64,000 nt of DNA from NCBI GenBank assembly GCA_964511065.1, contig CAZEEG010000015.1, forward strand, positions 4,060-68,059, in the 5' to 3' direction. This stretch comes from CALBRZ01 sp964511065 (lineage in GTDB: Bacteria; Planctomycetota; Planctomycetia; Pirellulales; S012-138). Position 1 is the first letter of the stretch; every line of letters begins with the position of its first letter. The notes under the pieces were generated by a model. The model ran no database searches. It saw only the letters and a list, made by a program, of their open reading frames with translations, and had not been told where the DNA came from. The position numbers were made by a program, and so were the translations under genes. This document shows, one piece after another, positions 55,867 through 63,740 of this stretch.

Positions 55867-56160
55867 GGCACCCAAGAGAATCGAGCCGTCGCCCTACCCG
55901 GCCGGGAGCGGCCAGCCCGAGGAATCCCGATCCCAGGCCGCTTTGGCATCACCCGATTCAACCTGGTGAAGCGAAGATCAGCGGCGGTTACCGGCGACCA
56001 TCGCATCTCGAACTTCGGCAGCAGGAATCGGCACGCTATCCGCCTTGCCGTACGACTGGCACGGAATCTGCAAGAGAAGGGTCCCGCTTTCCGGCGGCAG
56101 AGGCCCCCTTGCCGGGACCAGTGACTGCCAACCACAGAATCAATTGGAAGGAGCATCGGC
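55867..56160. other. non-coding gap with a sigma-54-like site
   Basis: Between the terminator and the CsbD-type gene. It holds only the GG-N10-GC site at 56058. Confidence 0.45.
56058..56073 (+). promoter_or_regulatory. sigma-54-like promoter of the CsbD-type gene
   Basis: TGGCAC-GGAAT-CTGCA: full -24 half, -12 half with one change, GG-N10-GC spacing correct, about 90 bp before the start codon. Confidence 0.62.
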
Positions 56161-56583
56161 ATGATCAATCAGCAAGTTCTCGAAGGAAGCTGGAACGAAC
56201 TGCGCGGCAAGATCCGCGAACGCTGGGGCCAACTCACGCAAGACGACTTGAAACAGTTCGACGGCAACATCGATCAGCTCATCGGCACTATCCAGCGCAA
56301 GACCGGCGAAAGCCGCGAGAAGATCTCCCAGTTCCTTGAAAGGCTGACCGAAGAAGGCAGCTCGGCCCTCGCCGCCGCGGGTGAGAAGGTCCGCAGCTAC
56401 GCCCGGCACGCCAGCGATGCCGTCGGACGGACCTACGAGGACGTCTCGCACCGCATGCGGGAAGGCTATGCCAGCGCTGAAGAGATGGTTCAGCAACACC
56501 CGGCCCGCTCGGTGGGAATCGCCTTTGGGTCGGGATTGCTGTTGGGAGTGGTGGTTGGATTGCTCGTCCGCTCGCGGTCCTAG
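56161..56583 (+). CDS. CsbD-type stress protein with DUF883-like membrane tail
   Basis: A 140-aa protein joining two families. Residues 1-60 are CsbD-like (MINQQVLEGSWNELRGKIRERWGQLTQDDL, then FDGNIDQLIGTIQRKTGESR), a general-stress domain first known from Bacillus. Residues 60-140 resemble DUF883/ElaB tails: amphipathic helix, VQQHPARSVGIAFGSGLLLGVVVGLLVRSRS with one membrane helix at the end. It should therefore be anchored with CsbD in the cytoplasm. No CsbD function is established. A sigma-54-like site lies upstream. The next bases enter the assembly gap. Confidence 0.9.
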   Translation: MINQQVLEGSWNELRGKIRERWGQLTQDDLKQFDGNIDQLIGTIQRKTGESREKISQFLERLTEEGSSALAAAGEKVRSYARHASDAVGRTYEDVSHRMREGYASAEEMVQQHPARSVGIAFGSGLLLGVVVGLLVRSRS

Positions 56584-56775
56584 CGGCGGGCGAGCGCGCT
56601 CACTGGCGCGGGGGCCCCGAGCGGGGGCGTTAGAGCACCCGGCGCGGCCCCGCGGGGGGGGAACAGGCCANNNNNNNNNNCGCGCGGCGGGCGCGCGCGC
56701 TCACGGGGGCGGCGCCGCTGTGCGGAGCTTTAGCATCCGCCGGCGGCGCCGCGGTGGCCGTCATCTGCCCTTCAA
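56584..56775. repeat. GC-rich repeat copies flanking the assembly gap
   Basis: gcggcgggcg(a/c)gcgcgctcac occurs at about 56585 and again at about 56685, each followed by a related GC-rich block and ttagagcacccg / ttagcatccgcc. The ten N between them (56671-56680) are an assembly gap. The copies look like diverged versions of one dispersed element. Confidence 0.65.
56671..56680. other. assembly gap (10 N)
   Basis: Ten unknown bases inside a GC-rich repeat. The true length here may differ. Confidence 0.99.
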
Positions 56776-56793
56776 TTGGACAAGGAGCGCGAC

Positions 56794-57282
56794 GTGCATA
56801 AATCCAATGGCGCTAAGAAAGTCCAGCGCCAAATGGCCCAAGTACGCGAAGAACTGACCGAAGACGTTCAGGATCTTCGGGCACGTGTTGAGAATCTGAA
56901 GGACTGGCGCACCATCGTCCGCAAGCATCCTTGGGCTGTGTTGGCCAGCGCGGCCGCAGTCGGATTTTTGCTGGTCCCCAAGCGGCCACGCATCGTCTAT
57001 GCCGACGCCGAAACCTTGGCCAAGGTCGCGATGCAACAACCGCTCAAAGTAGAAGCTACCGAGCATAAGCGTCCCGGCCTGCTGGGCGGACTGCTCCGCT
57101 CGGCCGGCTCCACGGTATTCACCGGGCTAATGTCCGTGGCCGGGCGGCAATTAGGGATGATCGCCAACCAGACTGTTTCGCGACGCATGGGCGCTACCGC
57201 ACCAACCCATCACCGCCAGCAAAGTCCGGACTACCCCAGCGATCCCAATTCGCAAGACTTCGATGGGAGGCAAGCCCTATGA
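56794..57282 (+). CDS. DUF883-like membrane protein
   Basis: A 162-aa protein with an N-terminal helical region (VQRQMAQVREELTEDVQDLRARVENLKD) and a membrane segment (HPWAVLASAAAVGFLLVP, about residues 50-67) similar to ElaB/DUF883-type anchors, and a C-terminal soluble part with a hydrophobic patch (GLLGGLLRSAGSTVFTGLM). The GTG at 56794 has AAGGAG 6 bp upstream; a TTG at 56776 is less likely. It overlaps the next gene by 4 bp (ATGA). Function unknown; it belongs to the stress-type cluster. Confidence 0.8.
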   Translation: MHKSNGAKKVQRQMAQVREELTEDVQDLRARVENLKDWRTIVRKHPWAVLASAAAVGFLLVPKRPRIVYADAETLAKVAMQQPLKVEATEHKRPGLLGGLLRSAGSTVFTGLMSVAGRQLGMIANQTVSRRMGATAPTHHRQQSPDYPSDPNSQDFDGRQAL

Positions 57283-57470
57283 CGCGGCTCGAACCACCAC
57301 GCAGGGAAGTCCCGCCCGCATATCCCGAGCCGCCCCAATCCCAGCCAGGCTACCTGGCCTCGCTATGGGAAAAAGTTCAATCCACGGTGGCCGAGAATCC
57401 CAAACTCACCATTGGCATCGGGCTTACGGTAGGAGTGGTACTAGGATGGCTTATCAAACGACGCGGATGA
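57279..57470 (+). CDS. small proline-rich single-helix protein
   Basis: A 63-aa protein. Pro/Glu/Arg-rich N-terminus, then an amphipathic helix (SLWEKVQSTVAENPKLTIGIG) and one membrane helix (LTIGIGLTVGVVLGWLIKRRG), resembling the C-terminal anchor of the CsbD-type and DUF883-type neighbours. ATGA overlaps link it to the genes before (57279) and after (57467), so the three form a tight operon. Not recognised as a named family. Confidence 0.82.
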   Translation: MTRLEPPRREVPPAYPEPPQSQPGYLASLWEKVQSTVAENPKLTIGIGLTVGVVLGWLIKRRG

Positions 57471-57919
57471 ACGCCGCTGACAACAGCGGGGTGGATCGCC
57501 CGCAGCGCAGCTTCGGCAACCTTGGTCACGACGTTGTCGAACTCGTCGAGCTCCAAGCCAAGCTGTTTATGATCGACACCCGCGAAAGTGCGCGGGCGCT
57601 CATCTACGGCGTGATCCTGGTACTGGCCGCCGGCATCCTGATGTTGACCGGCGCCACGGTGATGGCGTTCTCGCTCGCCTGGTTGTTTTACGACGTGCTC
57701 GAGTGGCCTCGACCGTTGGCCTTCCTGGCAGCCGGCGGTGCCGTGCTGCTGATCTGTGCCATCGTGGGTTGGCTGGGCATCCGCAAACTGCTCCGCGCCG
57801 TTCGCGTGTACCGGCGATCGGGCCGCGAACTGTCACGTAACCTCCAGTGGTTCCGCGATGCCTGGAAGCGGCCTGTCCGGCCCCCTGCCGTGGTTCCGCC
57901 CAGCACCCATCGCATGTAA
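57467..57919 (+). CDS. phage holin III-like membrane protein (actinobacterial holin-X type)
   Basis: A 150-aa protein. Soluble helical N-terminus (NLGHDVVELVELQAKLFMIDT) followed by two membrane helices (LIYGVILVLAAGILMLTGATV and LAFLAAGGAVLLICAIVGWLG), the architecture of the holin superfamily III / DUF1469 group, which in non-phage bacteria are small membrane proteins of unknown role. A basic tail with RRSGRELSRNLQWF follows. The start overlaps the upstream stop (ATGA); MAYQTTR at 57446 is an alternative start. Not evidence of prophage, as no other phage genes are present. Confidence 0.85.
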   Translation: MNAADNSGVDRPQRSFGNLGHDVVELVELQAKLFMIDTRESARALIYGVILVLAAGILMLTGATVMAFSLAWLFYDVLEWPRPLAFLAAGGAVLLICAIVGWLGIRKLLRAVRVYRRSGRELSRNLQWFRDAWKRPVRPPAVVPPSTHRM

Positions 57920-58289
57920 CGACATTCAAGAACCGCCCGGGAGCCAGCGCAGTCGCAGGGCCAGCACAGTCAGAGGAAACGTGGACCGCGATCGAGTTTC
58001 CGGTAACAAGCGCGGGGGGTACGGCCACTTCCGATCGACCGTAGCGTGGCACTCGGCAGTACCCGGCCAATCGAAATCAATCGTTCATACGAGGGTGGCT
58101 GTCGCGGCTTGGCCGCCTGCCATCCGCCCCAAAGGTTTGGCACCTCAACGCCCCGAGCGTACGGCCGCGGCAGGACCGGGGGGCACTGCCGGTCGTACGC
58201 TCGGCGTGCCGACAACGCACCAGATTCAGTGAAGATGGTTCGATGACGATCGTCCTGCGATTCATGCAACTTGTTTTAAGGAGGAACCC
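57920..58289. other. non-coding gap with an inverted repeat
   Basis: 370 bp between the holin-like gene and the next small gene. The main feature is the hairpin at 58153-58204. No gene. Confidence 0.45.
58153..58204 (+). repeat. long inverted repeat (hairpin) in the stress cluster
   Basis: CCGAGCGTACG (58153-58163) pairs with CGTACGCTCGG (58194-58204), and CGGCAG with CTGCCG lies inside. No T-tract follows, so a factor-dependent terminator, attenuator or structured RNA is possible. Confidence 0.6.
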
Positions 58290-58514
58290 GTGAGCTCAGC
58301 AGCCAACGAGAAACGATCCAGTGGGCAAGGGAAGGTTTCGTCGCGGACCCAGGCCATTGGCCAACGCGGTATCCAGGTCCATGGCGATGCCATGCAGCCC
58401 GTGGATGACTTCGTCCACTACGTCACGGAATATGCCCGAAACAATCCCGGCACGATGGCCCTGTGGTGCTTGGGGATCGGGTTCATCCTGGGTTGGAAGC
58501 TCAAGCCCTGGTAA
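58290..58514 (+). CDS. small DUF883-type anchor protein
   Basis: A 74-aa protein. Soluble N-terminus with GIQVHGDAMQPVDDFVHYV, then one membrane helix (NNPGTMALWCLGIGFILGW) and a short KLKPW tail. The PGTMALWCLGIGFILGWKL pattern is like the C-terminal anchor of DUF883/ElaB proteins; the HPARS/NPGTM segments recur in the neighbours. Start is GTG with AAGGAGG about 6 bp upstream. Function unknown. Confidence 0.82.
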   Translation: MSSAANEKRSSGQGKVSSRTQAIGQRGIQVHGDAMQPVDDFVHYVTEYARNNPGTMALWCLGIGFILGWKLKPW

Positions 58515-58732
58515 CGGCTCCAGGATGAAGATAACCAGGTTCCTGCCGCGATCAGCGGTCCGCCGGTCATCGTTGCGATCGAGCGACATCCCAGCCGACC
58601 AATCTATTGATGCCGCACCCCGGAAAACCTTGACGGGTGCGGCCGCGGATTCTCAGGCGCGGGACAGCCCACCGCGCCGCGAGTTGCAACCGTTGCCCCG
58701 GCGGCAGCGTGTGGGGACAACCTTCAAAACGG

Positions 58733-60031
58733 ATGTCGGCGATGGAAAACTCGGAGCACATTCAAGCAAAAACGGCCCAACCGGAGGTCACCCCCAGCAC
58801 TCCCAAGGTGGCCTCCCGCGAAATCGAGGACCCGCAACTCCAACAGGGGCCGCATATGCGCCGCCGGCGCAGCCAGGCCGTCCGCGATTGGTTCGGTCGG
58901 TTGCGCCGGCAGTTCGACGAACCGCGATTCGACACCCCGTCTGCCGAACCGCCTCCGGACAATATCGCCGAAAGTGATGCCTACCCGGGCCTGGTTCACA
59001 TTCGTTCCTACTCGTTGTTCTTTCTGGCGCTGCTGGGGCTCTTTTACACGCTCTACTTTGCCCGGGAGATTCTCTTTCCCGTCTCGCTGGCCATGGTGCT
59101 GACCTTATTGCTGCGGCCACCGGTACGTTGGCTGGCGCGGCGGGGGGTCCCGTACTTTGTGGGCGCGGGCCTGACTGAAATGGCCGCGGTGGGCATCGTC
59201 ATCTTTGGCATCTACCAGTTGGTGCAACCGGCACGCGAGTGGATCGCCGACGCACCGGCGCACCTGGCCCGCATCGAAGCCAAGCTCAAGCCGGTGACGG
59301 CGTCGCTGGAGAGCATCAAGGCGGCATCGGCCAAGGTAGAGAATATCACCGATGGCGGCGGCGACGACGCGGCTGTCCCGGTGGTGACTAAGGAGGCCGG
59401 CATGGCCAGCGTGGTGATGACCTCCACCGGTGCCGCCCTGGCAACGATCGCCGTGACACTGGTCCTGCTGTACTTCCTGCTCGCCTCCGGGGATACCTAT
59501 CTCAATAAGATTGTGGAGATGGTGCCGACCTTCCGCGGGAAGCGCGATGCCGTGGAGGTGGCCCGCGCGATCGAATGGGGGGTCTCCAGCTACCTGTTCA
59601 CCATCACCATTATCAATGCGTGCCTGGGCGTGGTCGAAGGCTTCGCCATGTGGCTACTCGGGGTGCCCAACCCGGCCCTCTGGGGATTCATGGCCGCCAT
59701 CCTCAACTACATTCCGTTCCTGGGACCGCTCATCGGCACGGTCGTGGTTGGCTTGGTGGCGTTGGCCGAGTTCGACACCATCGGGGCCGCGTCGGTGGTA
59801 CCTCTGGTCTATCTTGGCATCACCACGATCGAGGGCAACTTCATCACGCCCGCCATTTTCGGACGGTCGATGAGCCTTAATCCCGTCATGGTGATCGTAT
59901 CGCTGACGTTTTGGGGCTGGATCTGGGGCATCGGCGGCGCCCTGCTGGCCGTGCCGTTTCTGGCCGCTGCAAAAATCGCCTGCGATCGGTTGGAACGCCT
60001 GGCACCTGTCGGACGCTTCTTGGGCGGATAA
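58733..60031 (+). CDS. AI-2E/PerM family transporter
   Basis: A 432-aa membrane protein of the AI-2 exporter/PerM family. A basic N-terminal tail (MRRRRSQAVRDWFGRLRRQF) precedes about eight hydrophobic helices, including LFYTLYFAREILFPVSLAMVLTLLLRPPVRWL (first pair) and the family signature region EGFAMWLLGVPNPALWGFMAAILNYIPFLGPLIGT. The GGALLAVPFLAAAKIACD terminal helix also fits. Members export autoinducer-2 or Na+/H+-coupled substrates; the substrate here is unknown. It is 218 bp after the last small stress gene. ATG 58742 is an alternative start. Confidence 0.94.
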   Translation: MSAMENSEHIQAKTAQPEVTPSTPKVASREIEDPQLQQGPHMRRRRSQAVRDWFGRLRRQFDEPRFDTPSAEPPPDNIAESDAYPGLVHIRSYSLFFLALLGLFYTLYFAREILFPVSLAMVLTLLLRPPVRWLARRGVPYFVGAGLTEMAAVGIVIFGIYQLVQPAREWIADAPAHLARIEAKLKPVTASLESIKAASAKVENITDGGGDDAAVPVVTKEAGMASVVMTSTGAALATIAVTLVLLYFLLASGDTYLNKIVEMVPTFRGKRDAVEVARAIEWGVSSYLFTITIINACLGVVEGFAMWLLGVPNPALWGFMAAILNYIPFLGPLIGTVVVGLVALAEFDTIGAASVVPLVYLGITTIEGNFITPAIFGRSMSLNPVMVIVSLTFWGWIWGIGGALLAVPFLAAAKIACDRLERLAPVGRFLGG

Positions 60032-60820
60032 CGCAGGCGGCCCCCCGGCCGCCCTCCCCCGCTCGTCTAAGATTTCTCCCGGCACCGGGGGATCGGCAGC
60101 GCTCCTTTTACCTGCTGCGCCGCCACAAGGACGAAGCGGCCAACGATGCCCAAGCGCATCGGGAGTTCGGCAGCGCTCCATTGTCTTGCTGCGCCGGTTC
60201 GGCGACGTGAACATGCCGCGTTTAGCGGGACCTGCTGGCCGCCACCCCCTCTCGATGAAACAATGAATCTGGTGGCCGGCGGAAGTTTATGGATGGTTGT
60301 GCCGCCAATATCCGGTCGCTGAACGACCGGTCGCCGGGAGTCTGCCGGTTTCCAGCGCATTTGGCCGCGTTTCGATGGGTTGGCCCGAACGTGAGCAGAC
60401 CTTAGCCGCGCGGGTGCCAATAACGGGGATTTTGCGGGCCCGGACTGGCCCGAGGCAATCCGCTGATACCGCGCGTACCCTTGACAAGGGCGCGTTGCCG
60501 TCCGCACACTCAGCAGATTACCCGTCGGTGCCGTACCAACGGCCGACAAACGGTGAACCAGCACAGATAATGGCGCGGCAGCTCATGGCCCGGTGGATCA
60601 CCAGGTTCCTGGTCGCTGCATGCGGGGCGGCACTGCGAAGCTTCCATTTTCCGGTCCGATCCGCGGCGTTTTCGGCAGATTGGGCATGCAATAAAGTGAC
60701 CGTTCGCCGCCCCGGACTCCCCAGCGCGGCGACGGACGTATAGTACAAGAGATTATCAATACATCGGCCCGGCTGACCCGCCCCCCGACTGTGCCGGCCC
60801 ATCCATAGGAGTCATCGTTG
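60032..60820. other. long non-coding region
   Basis: About 790 bp between the AI-2E family gene and the acidic protein gene. It carries no convincing frame. The part 60660-60760 is less GC-rich, and TAGGAG near 60807 is the Shine-Dalgarno of the next gene. Confidence 0.45.
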
Positions 60821-61180
60821 ATGTCGTGCAATTTTATGCATTCATGGCAGACTGAGTTGCCGGCTGCCCGGGCCGCGGCAGCCGCGCTGCTGCTCGATGC
60901 TGTTCCCGCTCGTGGCGAATCGCCGTTGCAGCGGTCCGTGTATGTGGTTGCTGGCAACACGCCAGAGGACGCAGAGGACGACGAGTTCGATGATGAATTC
61001 GACGAGGATTTTGAAGAAGCGCTCGATGAGGAGTTCGAGCGTGAACTGCGCGAGAAATTCGGCGATGACGGGGACGAGGCCGAAGACGACGATGATATCT
61101 TCCGCACCGACGACGACGTTGATATCGACGCCGACGAAGATGAGGAAGAAGACGCCGAATTGCCCGAGGACGAAGAATGA
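60821..61180 (+). CDS. secreted acidic protein
   Basis: A 119-aa protein. Start MSCNFMHSWQTELPAARAAAAALLLDA suggests an export signal of low quality, then RGESPLQRSVYVVAGN and a C-terminal 70 residues that are almost all Asp and Glu (for example EDDEFDDEFDEDFEEALDEE and DDVDIDADEDEEEDAELPED). Low complexity, disordered; similar proteins bind calcium or cations or act as charge brushes. TAGGAG about 8 bp upstream supports the ATG. Its translation could be a chance open frame, although base composition and the RBS argue for a real gene. Confidence 0.6.
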   Translation: MSCNFMHSWQTELPAARAAAAALLLDAVPARGESPLQRSVYVVAGNTPEDAEDDEFDDEFDEDFEEALDEEFERELREKFGDDGDEAEDDDDIFRTDDDVDIDADEDEEEDAELPEDEE

Positions 61181-61346
61181 CCCGGGGTGCTGCCCCTGGC
61201 CAATCAGTTCTTGGCGATGAACACTCGCCGGCGAGCACGCGGCGATGGACTCACGCGCCCCCAATTTCTGCGGGCCTTTGTGGCAGGGGCTGTTGGCGCA
61301 GCACCGGTGGGCCTGCTTCTGGGCCGTCCGATTGTGTGAGCCGGCA

Positions 61347-62672
61347 TCAGTTGCGGTAGTCGTCGCGGTCGGCCGCGGAGTCGGGGGTTCGATGGAACTG
61401 ATCGAGCAACGCCACTTCGTACTGGCGCAGTTGCCGTAGCTCCCGAACCTCATCGAGATGCTTCCGAGCGGCCTCAACGAGCCGATCCCAACCCTCCCTG
61501 TGGGTCAGATTCGCGCCCCCGACCAATGGCGCGTTGGTGATGGACACCAACCGCGCGGCGGCCGTATCGCAGTAGCGATACGCCTTGGCGTCTTGGCTGA
61601 GGTGGTGCCGCTCGTCGTTCAGCAGCGGCACCAGGTACGGCACCCGGTTGGCCGCATAGCGGTTGGTGACCCCGGTCACCACGGCTTGGAACCGGGGCGT
61701 GGGCGGGGCATCGCGCGGGTCGTTCTCCAGGTAAGCCAGTAACTGTTGCTGCTGGTGCGGCTGGGCCCAATCGGCAATCAAAGCCGCCGCTGAAGACCAA
61801 CTGTGCGGTGAAGCCTCCTCGGCCGCCAACATCACCATAGCGAACTCCAGCGCGAACGGCGTCAGCGGATGCACGGCCGAATCTATCACCCGCTCGGCCA
61901 TGCACAGGCCAAACGGCTGACGCTCTTCCAGCATCGCTTGGAGCACCTCGAGATCGCCGGGATATTGCCCCTGGCGGATGCGGCGCACCAGGTCCTCGTA
62001 ATCGTTGACCGGCGCCACGCGCTCGAACATGGCCGCCAGCCGCTCCCAAACTTCGGCCTCCGGCCGCGGCCGGCAACGGTATGTCCGCAGGTTGTGCTCC
62101 TGAAGCGGGACTGGCGGACCAAACTCGTAGCTGTACATTTCCTCCAGCACCCGCGATACCGGCCAACGTTCGTACTCCAGGCGGTATAGAGCCACGAAGT
62201 TACCAGTCCGATGGCGCCCGCCCATGCAGTGGACGACAACCGGCAAGTTTTCGGGATGGTCCAGCAGTTCGTAGAAGGCATCGATGAATTGTGGTGACAT
62301 CCAGGGCCAGTAGACTTCGTCTCCTTGTGGCCAATGGACGAACCGGCCGCCCAACTTCTCGACCCATTCCGACTCGCGCAATTCCCCGTCCGCGCCACCT
62401 GGCAGCAAGGCCTTGAGAGGGTGATCGTTGCGGCGCACGCTGACGATGGTCTTCACGCCGTGATGCTGGATCAGGTGTCGCATACCCCACTCGGAGGGCT
62501 GGCCGCAGCGGTACAGCACGCCGGGCGCAACGGCATCAAATCGTTTCAGGTGATACCGCCACAGCCCAACGTAGGAACCGCCGGCGCAGGCAATCAATAC
62601 CCCCAGCCCTACGATGGCCAAGGTGATGGACTTCCAACTTCTCTTGTGCACGTTTGCTGGCCCTGATTCCAT
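61347..62672 (-). CDS. membrane-anchored tyrosine/dual-specificity protein phosphatase-like protein
   Basis: A 441-aa protein. One N-terminal membrane helix (ITLAIVGLGVLIACAGGSYVGLW, about 16-38). The PTP domain follows: VVVHCMGGRHRTG contains the C-x5-R signature (C149 and R155) and VHWPQGDEVYW supplies a possible general acid (Asp118). A further 250-residue helical, Arg/Leu-rich C-terminal region has no clear match. The starting ATG at 62672 has GGGAG 6 bp upstream. It is predicted to be anchored at the inner membrane with the phosphatase in the periplasm or cytoplasm. The substrate is unknown. Confidence 0.88.
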   Translation of the reverse strand: MESGPANVHKRSWKSITLAIVGLGVLIACAGGSYVGLWRYHLKRFDAVAPGVLYRCGQPSEWGMRHLIQHHGVKTIVSVRRNDHPLKALLPGGADGELRESEWVEKLGGRFVHWPQGDEVYWPWMSPQFIDAFYELLDHPENLPVVVHCMGGRHRTGNFVALYRLEYERWPVSRVLEEMYSYEFGPPVPLQEHNLRTYRCRPRPEAEVWERLAAMFERVAPVNDYEDLVRRIRQGQYPGDLEVLQAMLEERQPFGLCMAERVIDSAVHPLTPFALEFAMVMLAAEEASPHSWSSAAALIADWAQPHQQQQLLAYLENDPRDAPPTPRFQAVVTGVTNRYAANRVPYLVPLLNDERHHLSQDAKAYRYCDTAAARLVSITNAPLVGGANLTHREGWDRLVEAARKHLDEVRELRQLRQYEVALLDQFHRTPDSAADRDDYRN

Positions 62673-63301
62673 CCGTCGCTCCCTGCTGAACCGTTGCCGC
62701 CGCAACCGCGATTCCATCTTGCTCTGCGCTGGGGGGCTCCCCCCCGGGGGAGATGCTTGCACCGCTGCCAGTGTTGCTAATCTGCCAGCCGGTTGTGGGG
62801 CGGCTCTTTAACTGCCGCTGACGCGGCGACTTGCCCTGGGAGCAAGTTCCTTGCGGTCCACGTGTTAGCCAGGATTGCCGTCTGCGGTCAACGGCAAATC
62901 CAATTGCATGCGACCGCCCACATCCCCCTCGAAATAGGGCCGAGCCTCAAAGGGCGCTATTTGTAGGCGCGAACTCAGAATCCCCCCGCCGCCAGCACGC
63001 CCCCAGGGCGCGGCTAAGGTACTGAGCCTGATGGGAAAGCTGTGCCGCTTGAGCCCCCCGGAGCTTAGTCGCTTCGTGGAGCGGGTCCCCCCATTCTTCG
63101 GCACAAGTGGTCGCATTTCGACATATCGCCGAGAGAAAAAGCGGCTACTTGCCGCACAACGACCAGAAAAAGTTGCCAGCACCTGCGATGCTGGTGTGCG
63201 TTACACGGTTGCTGGCAATGCTCCTGCTGGCGATGCTGCCGCAGGCGGGTAAGCCTGCACGCCTGGCCAAGCATCGCGAAGTGATGCTAGCGCCGCGACA
63301 G
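62673..63301. other. non-coding gap
   Basis: About 630 bp between the phosphatase and cytochrome oxidase genes (both minus). GC-rich, no gene, no U-tract terminator for the oxidase genes that I can see. Confidence 0.4.
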
Positions 63302-63718
63302 CTAGGATTCCGGATCGATGGAACCTGCTTCTGGCGATGGCGGCGCTTCTCTGGCCGCTTCCGCTTGCCGCCTGCCCTCGGCGGAAACGCGATCCACCAT
63401 TTCCACTTCAACCCGCGGTTGATCCACCTCGTGCCAATTGCGGGTGAAGTAGTCGGTCAAGGTCAGGCCGGCGCCGATCAGGCCCCACACCAGGGCTGCG
63501 GCCGCAACCAGGCGGATGATCGGCACCCGGTACCACAAGTGCATAAAGAACAGTACGATCAGCAGCGCTTTCGCCGCGGCGATCACCATGGCTACCGTGA
63601 CGCGCATCCACGCTTCCGGCAAATCAAGCTCTGCGGCCAGCACGGTGAGTACCAGCAGCACCACCAGCGCGGCAAACACAATCCAATACGTGGCAACGCT
63701 CGGATGCGACTCGCTCAT
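63302..63718 (-). CDS. cytochrome c oxidase subunit IV-like protein
   Basis: A 138-aa membrane protein with three helices: ATYWIVFAALVVLLVLTVLA, VTVAMVIAAAKALLIVLFFMHLW and LVAAAALVWGLIGAGLTLTDYF. This is the caa3/bo3-type small subunit IV (CtaF/CyoD-like), which assists assembly of the catalytic subunit; LLIVLFFMHL is the hallmark. The C-terminal 30 residues are charged. It lies 22 bp after the subunit III gene, so they share an operon. It takes part in aerobic terminal respiration. Confidence 0.9.
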   Translation of the reverse strand: MSESHPSVATYWIVFAALVVLLVLTVLAAELDLPEAWMRVTVAMVIAAAKALLIVLFFMHLWYRVPIIRLVAAAALVWGLIGAGLTLTDYFTRNWHEVDQPRVEVEMVDRVSAEGRRQAEAAREAPPSPEAGSIDPES

Positions 63719-63740
63719 GATTGCCCAACTTGCCGGTGGT

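Noticed and set aside
57467..57919. holin-like protein as evidence of a prophage
   Set aside because: No integrase, terminase, capsid or lysin genes nearby; chromosomal holin-III-like proteins are common in bacteria.
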